In this document: in pieces, positions 40,016 through 48,195 of the stretch
Layout: each line of letters begins with the position of its first letter
Numbering within the stretch: position 1 is the stretch's first letter
Origin: an uncultured Sphingopyxis sp.
Lineage (GTDB): Bacteria > Pseudomonadota > Alphaproteobacteria > Sphingomonadales > Sphingomonadaceae
Reading direction: 5' to 3'
DNA length: 55,710 bases
NCBI GenBank assembly: GCA_937873425.1
Contig: CALMYE010000235.1
Location: 1 to 55,710, forward strand
Notes under the pieces: model-generated
Seen by the model: only the letters and a program-made list of their open reading frames with translations
What the model was told of the DNA's origin: nothing
Database searches by the model: none
Program-made: the position numbers and the translations under genes

Positions 40016-41392
40016 TTAGCGTCTATACTGGTTGTTCCAGATCTCGACCTGCTGTTCGAGATAGGATTGCGTCGCCTTGAACGCCGCCAGCTTGGCGTCG
40101 AGGCCGCCGAACTGCTTTTCCAGCCGCGCCCGATAGACGTCCTCGCGCTGCTCGATCCGTTCGAGCTGTTCGGTCAGCGTCTTGGTCCTGGCCTCCAGCG
40201 ACTTCGACACCCGGTCGATGACGCCGTTCGTCGCGGTCGCCTTGCGGTGGATCGCGTCGAGCGCGAAGGCGATGCCGGGATCGGTGGCCGCGGTGTGCGT
40301 CGCGTCGCGGCGCGGGTTGAAGATCGCCTCGACCGCGGCGGCGTCCGCTTCGATCGCCTTTTCCAGCTTGGCGGCGTCGAGCGACAGCAGCCCGTCGCGC
40401 GTCGACGAAATGCCGATGTCGGTCAGCTTGTTGATGGTGGGATGGCTGGTCAGCACCATGCTCATCAGATTGCCGAGCTCGCGTTCCAGTTCGCGCAGCG
40501 CCGTGGTCGATCCCGACATCTTCGATGCTGCCATCAGGCTCTGCTTCATCTGGTTGTAGACGGCGACGAAATCGCCGACGGTCTGCTTGATCATGTCGAG
40601 CGGCCGGCTCGCGCCGATATCGACGGGCTCGCCGGGCGCGGCTTTCTTCAGCGTCAGCGACATGCCGGGGACGACGTCGTCGACGATGTTACTCGCGCGG
40701 CTGAAGGCGATCCCGTCGATCTTGAACTCGGCATTGGCCGCCGACTGGCCGAGCGTCATCGCGCCGCCGGACCCATAGGTGAAGGCGTCGAGCCCCGGAT
40801 CGGCGCCGGGATCGGCGGTCAGGGTGAAGGCGTTGGCTTCGCCCGTCGGGCCTTTCAGGATGATGCGGTGGCCGCCCTCGTCGGCGACGATCGACGCGGT
40901 GACGCCGGCGCCGCTGGCGTTGATCGCATTGGCGAGGCCGGTCAGGCTGTCGTTGGCGCTGCCGATGGTGATCGTCCTGGCGACGCCACCGACGGTCAGC
41001 GTCATCGTGCCTTGGCCGATCGGCGCAGTCCGGCTGGCGGCGATGCTGGAATAGACGGTCTGCGCGCGCGCGAGCTGCGTCACCTCGACCGTCGCCGAAA
41101 AGCTGTCGGCGTGCAGCCCGGCGCGCGTCGTCGCGCCCAGGATGCTGGCGTCGGACACGGTCGGCGTGCTGCGCAGCGTGCCGTCGGACACCATCTGGCT
41201 CAGCGAATTGGCGAAGCCCTCCAGGTCCGACCGCGCCTGCGCCAGCGCGCTGATCTGCGCCTGATTCTGCTGCGCCAGCTTGACGACGCGCGCGACCTTC
41301 GGTTCGCGCGACGCGGCGGACAGGTCGGCGACCAGCTGCTTGATGTCGACGCCCGACCCGAAGCCGAGGCTGTTGGCGATTGAACTGACCAT
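40016..41392 (-). CDS. fliD: filament cap protein FliD
   Basis: 458-residue cap protein of normal length. The N-terminus ANSLGFGSGVDIKQLVADLS and C-terminal coiled-coil IDRVSKSLEARTKTLTEQLE with RIEQREDVYRARLEKQFGGL match FliD. The ATG at 41392 is only about seven bases downstream of a sigma-28 -10 element, so the mRNA appears to have no leader and no ribosome site. No later in-frame start preserves the conserved N-terminus. Confidence 0.93.
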   Translation of the reverse strand: MVSSIANSLGFGSGVDIKQLVADLSAASREPKVARVVKLAQQNQAQISALAQARSDLEGFANSLSQMVSDGTLRSTPTVSDASILGATTRAGLHADSFSATVEVTQLARAQTVYSSIAASRTAPIGQGTMTLTVGGVARTITIGSANDSLTGLANAINASGAGVTASIVADEGGHRIILKGPTGEANAFTLTADPGADPGLDAFTYGSGGAMTLGQSAANAEFKIDGIAFSRASNIVDDVVPGMSLTLKKAAPGEPVDIGASRPLDMIKQTVGDFVAVYNQMKQSLMAASKMSGSTTALRELERELGNLMSMVLTSHPTINKLTDIGISSTRDGLLSLDAAKLEKAIEADAAAVEAIFNPRRDATHTAATDPGIAFALDAIHRKATATNGVIDRVSKSLEARTKTLTEQLERIEQREDVYRARLEKQFGGLDAKLAAFKATQSYLEQQVEIWNNQYRR

Positions 41393-41398
41393 ATGCTG

Positions 41399-41425
41399 TT
41401 AACGGCGGCGCGCGCGCGCGATTAA
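41399..41425 (-). promoter_or_regulatory. sigma-28 promoter of fliD-fliS
   Basis: Leftward TTAA (41425-41422), exactly 15 bases of alternating GC, then GCCGTTAA (41406-41399). The best of the four sigma-28 sites. The -35 box overlaps the flhB stop codon, and the start point falls at or one to two bases before the fliD ATG. Confidence 0.82.
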
Positions 41426-42561
41426 GCCTGCTTTCGCCCGTCGGGGTCGAAGCGGTGCGACACGGGCACCTCGACCGCCGGCTGCGAAAGCCCCTCGGCG
41501 ACCGCGCGTTCGAGCCGGAAGACGAAGGCGAGCACGGTCGCGACCGCGACGAACAATTCCTCGGGAATGGTGCGGCCCGCGCGCGAGGTGAAATAGATGG
41601 CGCGGCAGAGCTGCGGATATTCGAGCATCGGCACGTCGGCGTCGCGGGCCAGCTCGCGGATCGCGAGCGCGACCTCGCCGCGCCCGCGCGCGACCACGAC
41701 CGGCGCCGCGTCGATGCCGGGACGATAGCGCAGCGCGACCGAGAAATGCGTCGGGTTGGTCAGGATCACCGTCGCTTCGGTGACGGCCTTGCGCGCCGAC
41801 CCGCTCAATATCTCATAGGCGCGCTGGCGCCGGGCCTGCTTCATCTCGGGCGCGCCGTCCGACTGGCGCATCTCTTCCTTGATTTCCTGCTTGCTCATCA
41901 TCAGGCGGCGGTTGCGCTGATACCATTGGGTCGGCACGTCGATCAGCGCGATCACGCCGAGTCCGCCCGCCATCGCGAGCACGGAGAATCCGACCGCGCG
42001 TCCGGCGAGGCCCAGCGCCGCGTGCAGGTCGGTGGTCGCCATCGACATGATCGCGGGCAGATGGCTGGATACCAGCCAATATCCGATGCCGCCGAGCAGC
42101 AGCACCTTCGCCAGCGCCTTGCCCAGCTCGGTCGCCCCCTGAAGCCCGAAAATGCGCTTGAGCCCGCTCCCCGGGTTGATTCTGTTGCCCTTGAAGTGGA
42201 GCGCCTTGCCGCGCCAGCCGAGCGAGCCGAGCATCGTCGGCCCCGCGATGGCGGCGAGCAGCGCCGCGCCGAACAGGGTGGCGAGCGGCGCCACGACGCC
42301 GCTGGCATTGCGCACTAGCGCCTCGGCGGGCGCGAAATGCGCGATGTCGCCATGCCCGATCGTCAATCCGCGCGTCACGAGATCGCCGACCGCGCGCACG
42401 AACCAGCCGCCCGCCGCGATGATCCACGCGGCGCCGACGAGCATGATCAGCGCCGTTCCCAGCTCGCGCGAGGTCAGCACATCGCCTTCGCGCGCCGAAT
42501 CGGCGCGCTTCTTCGGCGTCGGCTGTTCGGTTTTCTGGTCCTTTTCGGTCTGCTGCGCCAC
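41422..42561 (-). CDS. flhB: flagellar export switch protein FlhB
   Basis: 379-residue export-gate protein. Four membrane helices lie in residues 30-215, and the self-cleaving NPTH motif is at 269-272 (ILTNPTHFSVALRY), the same numbering as E. coli. Cleavage switches export from rod/hook to filament substrates. Last gene of the fliE operon; its stop carries the fliD -35 element. Confidence 0.96.
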   Translation of the reverse strand: MAQQTEKDQKTEQPTPKKRADSAREGDVLTSRELGTALIMLVGAAWIIAAGGWFVRAVGDLVTRGLTIGHGDIAHFAPAEALVRNASGVVAPLATLFGAALLAAIAGPTMLGSLGWRGKALHFKGNRINPGSGLKRIFGLQGATELGKALAKVLLLGGIGYWLVSSHLPAIMSMATTDLHAALGLAGRAVGFSVLAMAGGLGVIALIDVPTQWYQRNRRLMMSKQEIKEEMRQSDGAPEMKQARRQRAYEILSGSARKAVTEATVILTNPTHFSVALRYRPGIDAAPVVVARGRGEVALAIRELARDADVPMLEYPQLCRAIYFTSRAGRTIPEELFVAVATVLAFVFRLERAVAEGLSQPAVEVPVSHRFDPDGRKQA

Positions 42562-42564
42562 GGC

Positions 42565-43347
42565 TCAGCCTCCCGCCGCGACGGTGCGCGCCATGTCGAG
42601 CGCCTGCGACAGCGCGCGCGCGATGCCCTCGGCCATGGCCGGGGTCGCGACGCCGATCAGCACCACGCCGGCGAGCAATGTCGCCGGAATGCCGACCGCG
42701 AACAGGTTGAGCGCCGGGGCCGACCGACCGATCACGCCCATGATGATCTGGACGAGGATCAGCACGAAACCGACGGGCAGGGCAATGGTCAGCCCCGCCG
42801 CGAACATCAGGCTGCCGAAGCGGATGATGCCGCCGATCGCGTCGAAGGAGGGAAAGGCGCCGCCGGGAGGCAGCGCGCCATAGCTGTCGACGATGATCCC
42901 GATCAGCACCAGATGGCCGTCGGCGGCGAGGAAGATGGCGGTCGCCAGCATCGACAGGAACTGCCCGACCGCCGAGCTCATCCGGCCGCTCATCGGGTCG
43001 GCCATCGCGGCGAAGCCCAGTCCCATCGCATTGCTGATCGCCTCACCGCCGATCAGCGCGGCGGCGAGGCCCATCTGGAGGACGAAGCCGATGGCGAGGC
43101 CGATGACGACCTCGCCGATGATCAGGAAGAATCCGGGGACCGACACCAGCCCCTCGGCGGGCAGCGTCATGCCGGTCGCGGCGACCGTCGGGACGCCGAC
43201 CGCCAGCGCGATCACCAGCCGCAGCTGCACCGGCACATTGGTCGCGCCGAACACCGGCGCGGCGATGAAGGCGGCGCCCGGCCGGATCATGGCGAGCATC
43301 CACAATTGCAGCATCGCCTCGACATTGGGGATGTCGGCGGGGGTCAT
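42565..43347 (-). CDS. fliR: flagellar export gate protein FliR
   Basis: 260 residues, six predicted helices. Typical FliR segments: MLQLWMLAMIRPGAAFIAAP, PVQLRLVIALAVGV, EVVIGLAIGFVLQMGLAAAL and GRMSSAVGQFL. It joins FliP and FliQ in the membrane export gate and lies between fliQ and flhB with gaps of 7 and 3 bases. Confidence 0.95.
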   Translation of the reverse strand: MTPADIPNVEAMLQLWMLAMIRPGAAFIAAPVFGATNVPVQLRLVIALAVGVPTVAATGMTLPAEGLVSVPGFFLIIGEVVIGLAIGFVLQMGLAAALIGGEAISNAMGLGFAAMADPMSGRMSSAVGQFLSMLATAIFLAADGHLVLIGIIVDSYGALPPGGAFPSFDAIGGIIRFGSLMFAAGLTIALPVGFVLILVQIIMGVIGRSAPALNLFAVGIPATLLAGVVLIGVATPAMAEGIARALSQALDMARTVAAGG

Positions 43348-43354
43348 CGGCGGC

Positions 43355-43624
43355 TTATTTTACCAGCGCGGGAATCTGCGCGTAGAGCTCGCGCGTGAAG
43401 TCGGTGAGCAGCACCAGGATGCTGCCGCCGAAGACGGCGAGGCAGATCGCGGCGACGATCAGCTTGGGAATGAAGGTCAGCGTCTGCTCGTTGATCGAGG
43501 TCGCGGCCTGCACCATGCCGAGCGTCACGCCGACGATCAGCACCGGAATCAGGATCGGCGTCGTCGCGAGCGCGAGAATCCACAGCGACTGCTGCGCCAC
43601 TCCGATGAAATAGTCGGCTTCCAT
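43355..43624 (-). CDS. fliQ: flagellar export gate protein FliQ
   Basis: 89 residues with two helices (SLWILALATTPILIPVLIVG; LIVAAICLAVFGGSILVLLT), linked by ATSINEQTLTFIPK, the FliQ signature. Normal length; starts 4 bases after the fliP stop. Confidence 0.96.
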   Translation of the reverse strand: MEADYFIGVAQQSLWILALATTPILIPVLIVGVTLGMVQAATSINEQTLTFIPKLIVAAICLAVFGGSILVLLTDFTRELYAQIPALVK

Positions 43625-43628
43625 GTCG

Positions 43629-44393
43629 CTACGTCCCGAAGGAGGATGCTAGCGAGCCCATCGTCAGGGCCCAGCCGTCGACGAGGACGAAGAGCAGCAG
43701 CTTGAAGGGCATGGATATGATCATCGGCGACAGCATCATCATGCCCAGCGACATGAGCGAGGATGCGACGATCAGGTCGATGATCAGGAAGGGCAGGAAG
43801 ATCAGGAAGCCGATCTGGAAGGCGGTCTTGAGCTCGCTGGTGACGAAGGCGGGGAGCAGGATCGAGAAGGGGACGTCCTGCGGCCGCTCGTAATTGGGCG
43901 CCTTGGCGATCTTGGCGAACATCATCAGGTCGGACTTGCGCGTCTGCTTCAGCATGAAGCCGTGCAGCGCGTCGCCCGAGCGCACCATCGCCTCGCCGAT
44001 GTCGATCTGTTCCTGCCCATAAGGCTCGATCGCGACGCGGTTCACTTCGCTGATCACCGGCTGCATGACGAACAGCGACAGGAACAGCGACAGGCCGACG
44101 AGCACCTGGTTCGGCGGCGTCTGCTGCAATCCCAGCGCGTGGCGCAGGATCGACAGCACGATGATGATGCGGGTGAAGCTGGTCATCATGAGCAGCAGCG
44201 ACGGCAGAACCGTCAGCAGGCTCATCATCAGCAATATCTGGAGCGACAGGCTGAGCGGACGCCCGTCGCCGCCGATCTCGGCGACCGCGCGGTTCAGCCC
44301 GTCGGCGCCCTGCGCATAGGCCGAAGGCGCCGCGATCAGCAGCGCAAGCCCTGCGCCCAGCGCGGCGGCCCTGAGCCAGCCCCTAGTCGACAT
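43629..44393 (-). CDS. fliP: flagellar export gate protein FliP
   Basis: 254 residues with a cleavable signal peptide (ALGAGLALLIAAPSAYAQ), as FliP usually has. Core motifs are LPSLLLMMTSFTRIIIVLSI, RHALGLQQTPPNQVLVGLSL and LPFLIIDLIVASSLMSLGMM. The start overlaps fliO by 11 bases. Confidence 0.97.
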   Translation of the reverse strand: MSTRGWLRAAALGAGLALLIAAPSAYAQGADGLNRAVAEIGGDGRPLSLSLQILLMMSLLTVLPSLLLMMTSFTRIIIVLSILRHALGLQQTPPNQVLVGLSLFLSLFVMQPVISEVNRVAIEPYGQEQIDIGEAMVRSGDALHGFMLKQTRKSDLMMFAKIAKAPNYERPQDVPFSILLPAFVTSELKTAFQIGFLIFLPFLIIDLIVASSLMSLGMMMLSPMIISMPFKLLLFVLVDGWALTMGSLASSFGT

Positions 44394-44664
44394 GGAAGTC
44401 GCCCTGGCTGTTGTCGGCGAGCCGTGTGACCCCGTTGCGCGAAACCGACAGCAATATCTGCTGCCCGGCGAACTCGACCACCGCGAGCTTCGATCCGGGC
44501 CCGAGCGGCAGAACGCCGACCATCTCGACCGGCCGCGCCTGCCTGGCGCCGCCGCCCGCGATCGGCATGCCCATCTGGACGCGCTTCCACAGCCACAGGC
44601 TGCCCCACGCCATGCCGCCGACGAGCGGCAGCAGCAGAGCCAAGCGCAGGATATATTCGAGCAT
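44383..44664 (-). CDS. fliO: flagellar export assembly protein FliO
   Basis: 93 residues: one N-terminal helix (LRLALLLPLVGGMAWGSLWL), then a small domain with VLPLGPGSKLAVVEFAGQQI, the FliO pattern. It helps FliP assemble. Its start overlaps the fliN stop by one base. Confidence 0.88.
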   Translation of the reverse strand: MLEYILRLALLLPLVGGMAWGSLWLWKRVQMGMPIAGGGARQARPVEMVGVLPLGPGSKLAVVEFAGQQILLSVSRNGVTRLADNSQGDFHVD

Positions 44665-44996
44665 CAGGCCCTCCGGTCGAAACCGGCGAGGCCGCGGTCG
44701 GCGGCGACGACCTCGGCGACCTGAATGCCGTAGCGGCCGTCGACGTTGACGATCTCGCCGCGCGCGATCAGCGTACCGTTGGCATAGATGTCGAGCAGGT
44801 CGTTCGCGGCGCGGTCGAGTTCGACCACGCTGCCCTCGGCCATCGACAAGAGGTCGGAGAGCGTCATCGAGGTCGATCCGACCTCGACCGACACGCGCAG
44901 CGACACGCCGGCGAGCAGGTCGAAATTGGGCGCCATCGTCACATCCTTGCCGCCGCGGCGATCGCCGCGGGCGGGCGCTTCGCTGAGATCACTCAT
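44664..44996 (-). CDS. fliN: flagellar motor switch protein FliN
   Basis: 110-residue C-ring protein. The SpoA-type domain shows GVSLRVSVEVGSTSMTLSDL, LSMAEGSVVELDRAANDLLD, and YANGTLIARGEIVNVDGRYG. Overlaps fliM by 8 bases. Confidence 0.95.
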   Translation of the reverse strand: MSDLSEAPARGDRRGGKDVTMAPNFDLLAGVSLRVSVEVGSTSMTLSDLLSMAEGSVVELDRAANDLLDIYANGTLIARGEIVNVDGRYGIQVAEVVAADRGLAGFDRRA

Positions 44997-45927
44997 TGTC
45001 GGGTCCTTTTTCGATATGTTCGATCATGATGGCGGCGTTTCCGTTGGCTTCCCCGATGCTTCCGGCCGCGAAACGGCGGCCTGCAACGGTTATCGGAACA
45101 TTGCGCGGAATGGTTAACGGAATGATATCGCCGACCTCCAAAGCGAGCAGTTTCACCAAAGAAATTTCGGGTCGGGCCAGCACCGAGCGCACCGGCAGGC
45201 GCACCGTCTTCAGCGTGTCGTTGAGCGCGCCGGTCCAGGCGGCGTCGGCAGGGGAGGCGTCGCGCAGGTCGGGCGCCGGTTCCGCACCCGCGATTCCGCG
45301 CAGCGCCGCGACCGGATAGGTGCAGGCGATGATGCGTCCGTCGAGCACGCCGCCGCGCAGCGTGAAGCGCTGGACGAGCAGTTCGTCGTCGGCGCGCACC
45401 GCGGCGAGCTTGGCCGGGTCGGCGGTGACGCAGTCGAGTTCGGGCGCGAGGCCTATCTTGTCGCCCCAGGCGGCGGCAAGTTGAATCCCCAGGTCGCGGC
45501 CGAGCCGCGCCGCGAAGCGATCCTCCGCATCGGTCAGTTCCTCGCGTTCGCTCGCGAGCTGGCCCTTGCCGCCATAGAAGATGTCGACGAGCTGGAGCAG
45601 CAGCGGGCGGGCGCCCGCGACCAGCACCGGACCCTTCAGCGGCGGCGCGTGATAGCGCCAGAAGATCGCCGGCGCCGACGCGGCGCACCAGTCGGCGAAG
45701 CGCATCGGCTCGGCATCGGCGCGCTCGACCTGCACGGTCGGCGCGCCGAGCGCGCGCACCAGATCGCGCAAGGACCGCGCGAACTGGTTGGCGACCGTTT
45801 CGAGCAGCGGAAAGGCATAGCCGTCCTCGGCCTTGCGCAGCAGCAGCGACGATTTGTCGGTGCCGGTTTCCGCCTGTTTCGCGGCTGGCGCCTTGGGCGC
45901 CTTGAAGGGATTGCCCTTGGCGCTCAC
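44989..45927 (-). CDS. fliM: flagellar motor switch protein FliM, atypical N-terminus
   Basis: 312 residues. The middle domain has LVDIFYGGKGQLASEREELT and the C-terminal SpoA domain LVKLLALEVGDIIPLTIPRN, both expected of FliM. The N-terminus (MSAKGNPFKAPKAPAAKQAE) lacks the usual LSQxEIDALL helix that binds phosphorylated CheY. No upstream start restores it, because fliL ends at this start (ATGA). Confidence 0.88.
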   Translation of the reverse strand: MSAKGNPFKAPKAPAAKQAETGTDKSSLLLRKAEDGYAFPLLETVANQFARSLRDLVRALGAPTVQVERADAEPMRFADWCAASAPAIFWRYHAPPLKGPVLVAGARPLLLQLVDIFYGGKGQLASEREELTDAEDRFAARLGRDLGIQLAAAWGDKIGLAPELDCVTADPAKLAAVRADDELLVQRFTLRGGVLDGRIIACTYPVAALRGIAGAEPAPDLRDASPADAAWTGALNDTLKTVRLPVRSVLARPEISLVKLLALEVGDIIPLTIPRNVPITVAGRRFAAGSIGEANGNAAIMIEHIEKGPDNE

Positions 45928-46529
45928 TGGATCACCATGCTCGTGAAATAGACATTGTCGATGCCGCCGAAGCCTTCCTTGTCGCGCAGCACGCCGTTGA
46001 TCGCGCCGGTCAGCTGGCGCTGAAGCTGCTGCTTGCCGTGCGAGGTGGACAGCAGCGCCGGGTCCTGCTCGGCGAGCACCATCAGCACCGCGGAGCGGAT
46101 CGGCACTTCCTGGCGGCGGATGTTCGCGATCACCTTGCCGTCATAATAGGTCGACAGGCTGATCCCGATCTGAAGAAAGCCCGACCCGTCGGCGAGGTTC
46201 GTCGTGAACGCCTGCTCGACCGGATAGTAGGTGATCTCATATTTGCGCGGATCGACCTTGAACTTGTCGTTGGGGACCGAAACCGTGCCGACCTTCGGCG
46301 GCGCCTCGGCATTCTTGTCGGCGGGAGCCGCGACCTTGCCGTCCTCGACCCGCACGACCAGCTTGGGATAATAATCCTCGGGCTTCGGCGGGTGCGCGGC
46401 CATGCCGACGCCGAAATAGATACCGGCGCCCGCGCCGGCGCCGATCAGCACCGCGGCGCCGAGGCCGATCGCCAGCAGCTTCTTCACCTTGCCCTTCTTG
46501 GGCGCGGCTTCGGGCTTGTCCTTGCTCAT
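45924..46529 (-). CDS. fliL: flagellar basal-body protein FliL
   Basis: 201 residues: Lys-rich N-terminus, one membrane helix (LLAIGLGAAVLIGAGAGAGI), then a periplasmic domain with FLQIGISLSTYYD and the C-terminal GGIDNVYFTSMVIQ typical of FliL. It associates with the stator. The segment is slightly longer than enteric FliL (154). Confidence 0.92.
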   Translation of the reverse strand: MSKDKPEAAPKKGKVKKLLAIGLGAAVLIGAGAGAGIYFGVGMAAHPPKPEDYYPKLVVRVEDGKVAAPADKNAEAPPKVGTVSVPNDKFKVDPRKYEITYYPVEQAFTTNLADGSGFLQIGISLSTYYDGKVIANIRRQEVPIRSAVLMVLAEQDPALLSTSHGKQQLQRQLTGAINGVLRDKEGFGGIDNVYFTSMVIQ

Positions 46530-46543
46530 CTCTCAACTCCTCG

Positions 46544-47752
46544 TCAGGCGAAGCGACCGCGGCGATGGGCGGCGCGCTCTTCGTCACGGGTTTCGGAGCG
46601 CGTTTCCGCGCGGTCGGTTTCGATCAGGTGGGTGGCGTCCTCGCCCGGCATGCGGCCCTGGCCCTGCTGTGACTGGCGCCCGGCCTCGCCGGGCGTGTGG
46701 GTCACCTGCGCGTCGGCGACGCGGACGCCCTGCTGGCGCAGATCCTCGACCAGCCGCGGCTGCGCGGCGGCGACGATCGTCGCGGTCTTTTCATGCTGCG
46801 TGTCCATGGTCAGCGACACCCCGTCGTCGCCCGCCGTTATCGCGACGTCGAGCCGGCCGAGGTGGCGCGGCATCAGGCGGAAGCTGAGTTCGCCCGAGGC
46901 GGATTTGGTGGCGGCGATGTCCGACGCCAGCCGGTCGATCCAGCCGTCGTCGCTCGTCAGGTCGAGCACACGCTCGGCGACCACGGCGGGGCGCGCGGCC
47001 TCGGCGATCCCCGCCGTCTGCGCCGCGGGCTGGGTGAAGATCACGGTCATCGACGGCTCGGCGGCGGGTTTCGCGGCCTGCGGCTCGGCGACCGCGAACG
47101 CCATCGCGGGCAGCGGCTGCGCAGCCTCGCGCGGCTTCGGCGCCGCCATCGGCATCGCGGGTGCGTCGTCACGGTGCGCGGCGGGCTGCCGCGCGGCGTC
47201 CCTGGCGGGCTTGTCCGCGGCAGGCGCGGCGGCCGCCGGCGGCGCGGGCGCCCAGGCCAGCACCGGCGCGTCGTCGTCGGTTTCGCTTGCGCCCGCTTCG
47301 CCTTCCTCCTGCGCCTCACCCGGTTTCACCGCCGCCGGCGTCCTCGCAGGCTGCGCCGTGACGAAACGGCCGAGCGTTCCGGCGAGCCGGCTCGCGACCG
47401 CGACGGCCTCTTCGCCAGACGCTTCGGGTTCCGCCTTCGGCGGCGTCGGAGCGGCGGTTTTGCCGTCGCCGGTCTCGACCTGCGGTTCGGTGGCATCCGG
47501 CGATGCAGCAATGGGCTTCGCGGCGACCTGCTTCGATCCTTCCGGCACGCCCGCCTCCGGAGCGGCCAGCGAAAAGACCGGCGCATCGGCGGCGGCATCC
47601 GGTGCTGTCACCGGCGCGGCAGCATTCGCCTGCAAGGCGACGATCTGTTCGAACCCGCCCGCTTCGCCGCCGCCCTGCGGCAGCGCCGCGCCCGCCGCCG
47701 CGAGCGGCAGGGGCAGGGCGAAGGTCGCGGTCTGCGGCAGCGCGCCCATCAT
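46544..47752 (-). CDS. fliK: hook-length control protein FliK
   Basis: 402 residues. The long N-terminal part is Ala/Pro/Glu-rich and low in complexity; the C-terminal domain has ELSFRLMPRHLGRLDVAITA and LVEDLRQQGVRVADAQV, the FliK pattern. It measures hook length and triggers the FlhB switch. Its start overlaps fliJ (ATGA). Confidence 0.88.
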   Translation of the reverse strand: MMGALPQTATFALPLPLAAAGAALPQGGGEAGGFEQIVALQANAAAPVTAPDAAADAPVFSLAAPEAGVPEGSKQVAAKPIAASPDATEPQVETGDGKTAAPTPPKAEPEASGEEAVAVASRLAGTLGRFVTAQPARTPAAVKPGEAQEEGEAGASETDDDAPVLAWAPAPPAAAAPAADKPARDAARQPAAHRDDAPAMPMAAPKPREAAQPLPAMAFAVAEPQAAKPAAEPSMTVIFTQPAAQTAGIAEAARPAVVAERVLDLTSDDGWIDRLASDIAATKSASGELSFRLMPRHLGRLDVAITAGDDGVSLTMDTQHEKTATIVAAAQPRLVEDLRQQGVRVADAQVTHTPGEAGRQSQQGQGRMPGEDATHLIETDRAETRSETRDEERAAHRRGRFA

Positions 47753-48195
47753 GCCGCACCCCCGTCGATCAGGCGCAGCCGCATCCCGCCGCGCGCGCGG
47801 TGCGGGCGGTTGGTGTCGCTGCGGCGCTCCATTTCCTGCTCGGCCGACTTGCGGCTGCGTTCATAGAGGCGGACGGCGGATTCCTCCTTGACCATCGCGC
47901 TCTGCGCGAGCGCGCCCATCTGGTCGCGGCGGGCGCTGGCGCCCGCCATCGGCGCGGCGAGATTTTCCCGCGCCATGTCGAGCCGCGCGCCGAGTTCGCC
48001 GATGGTGTTGAGCGCCCGGCCCGCGACCGCACCCTTCGCCACCGCGAGGTCGGCGCGCAGCGCCTCGAGCCGTTTCGACAGCTCGACCAGGTTCGCCAGT
48101 TCGCCATTGGCCCGCGCAAGATTGGCCTCCGCCATCTGATGTTCGACGCTGCGAACGCGGATGATCCGTTTGCGGCGGGCGGTGGTCGCGGTCAT
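47749..48195 (-). CDS. fliJ: flagellar export protein FliJ
   Basis: 148 residues, mostly one long coiled coil (LARANGELANLVELSKRLEA; LYERSRKSAEQEMERRS), as in FliJ, the central stalk of the export ATPase. Low sequence conservation is normal; the identity rests on its place between fliI and fliK, to both of which it is coupled by 4-base overlaps. Confidence 0.83.
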   Translation of the reverse strand: MTATTARRKRIIRVRSVEHQMAEANLARANGELANLVELSKRLEALRADLAVAKGAVAGRALNTIGELGARLDMARENLAAPMAGASARRDQMGALAQSAMVKEESAVRLYERSRKSAEQEMERRSDTNRPHRARGGMRLRLIDGGAA

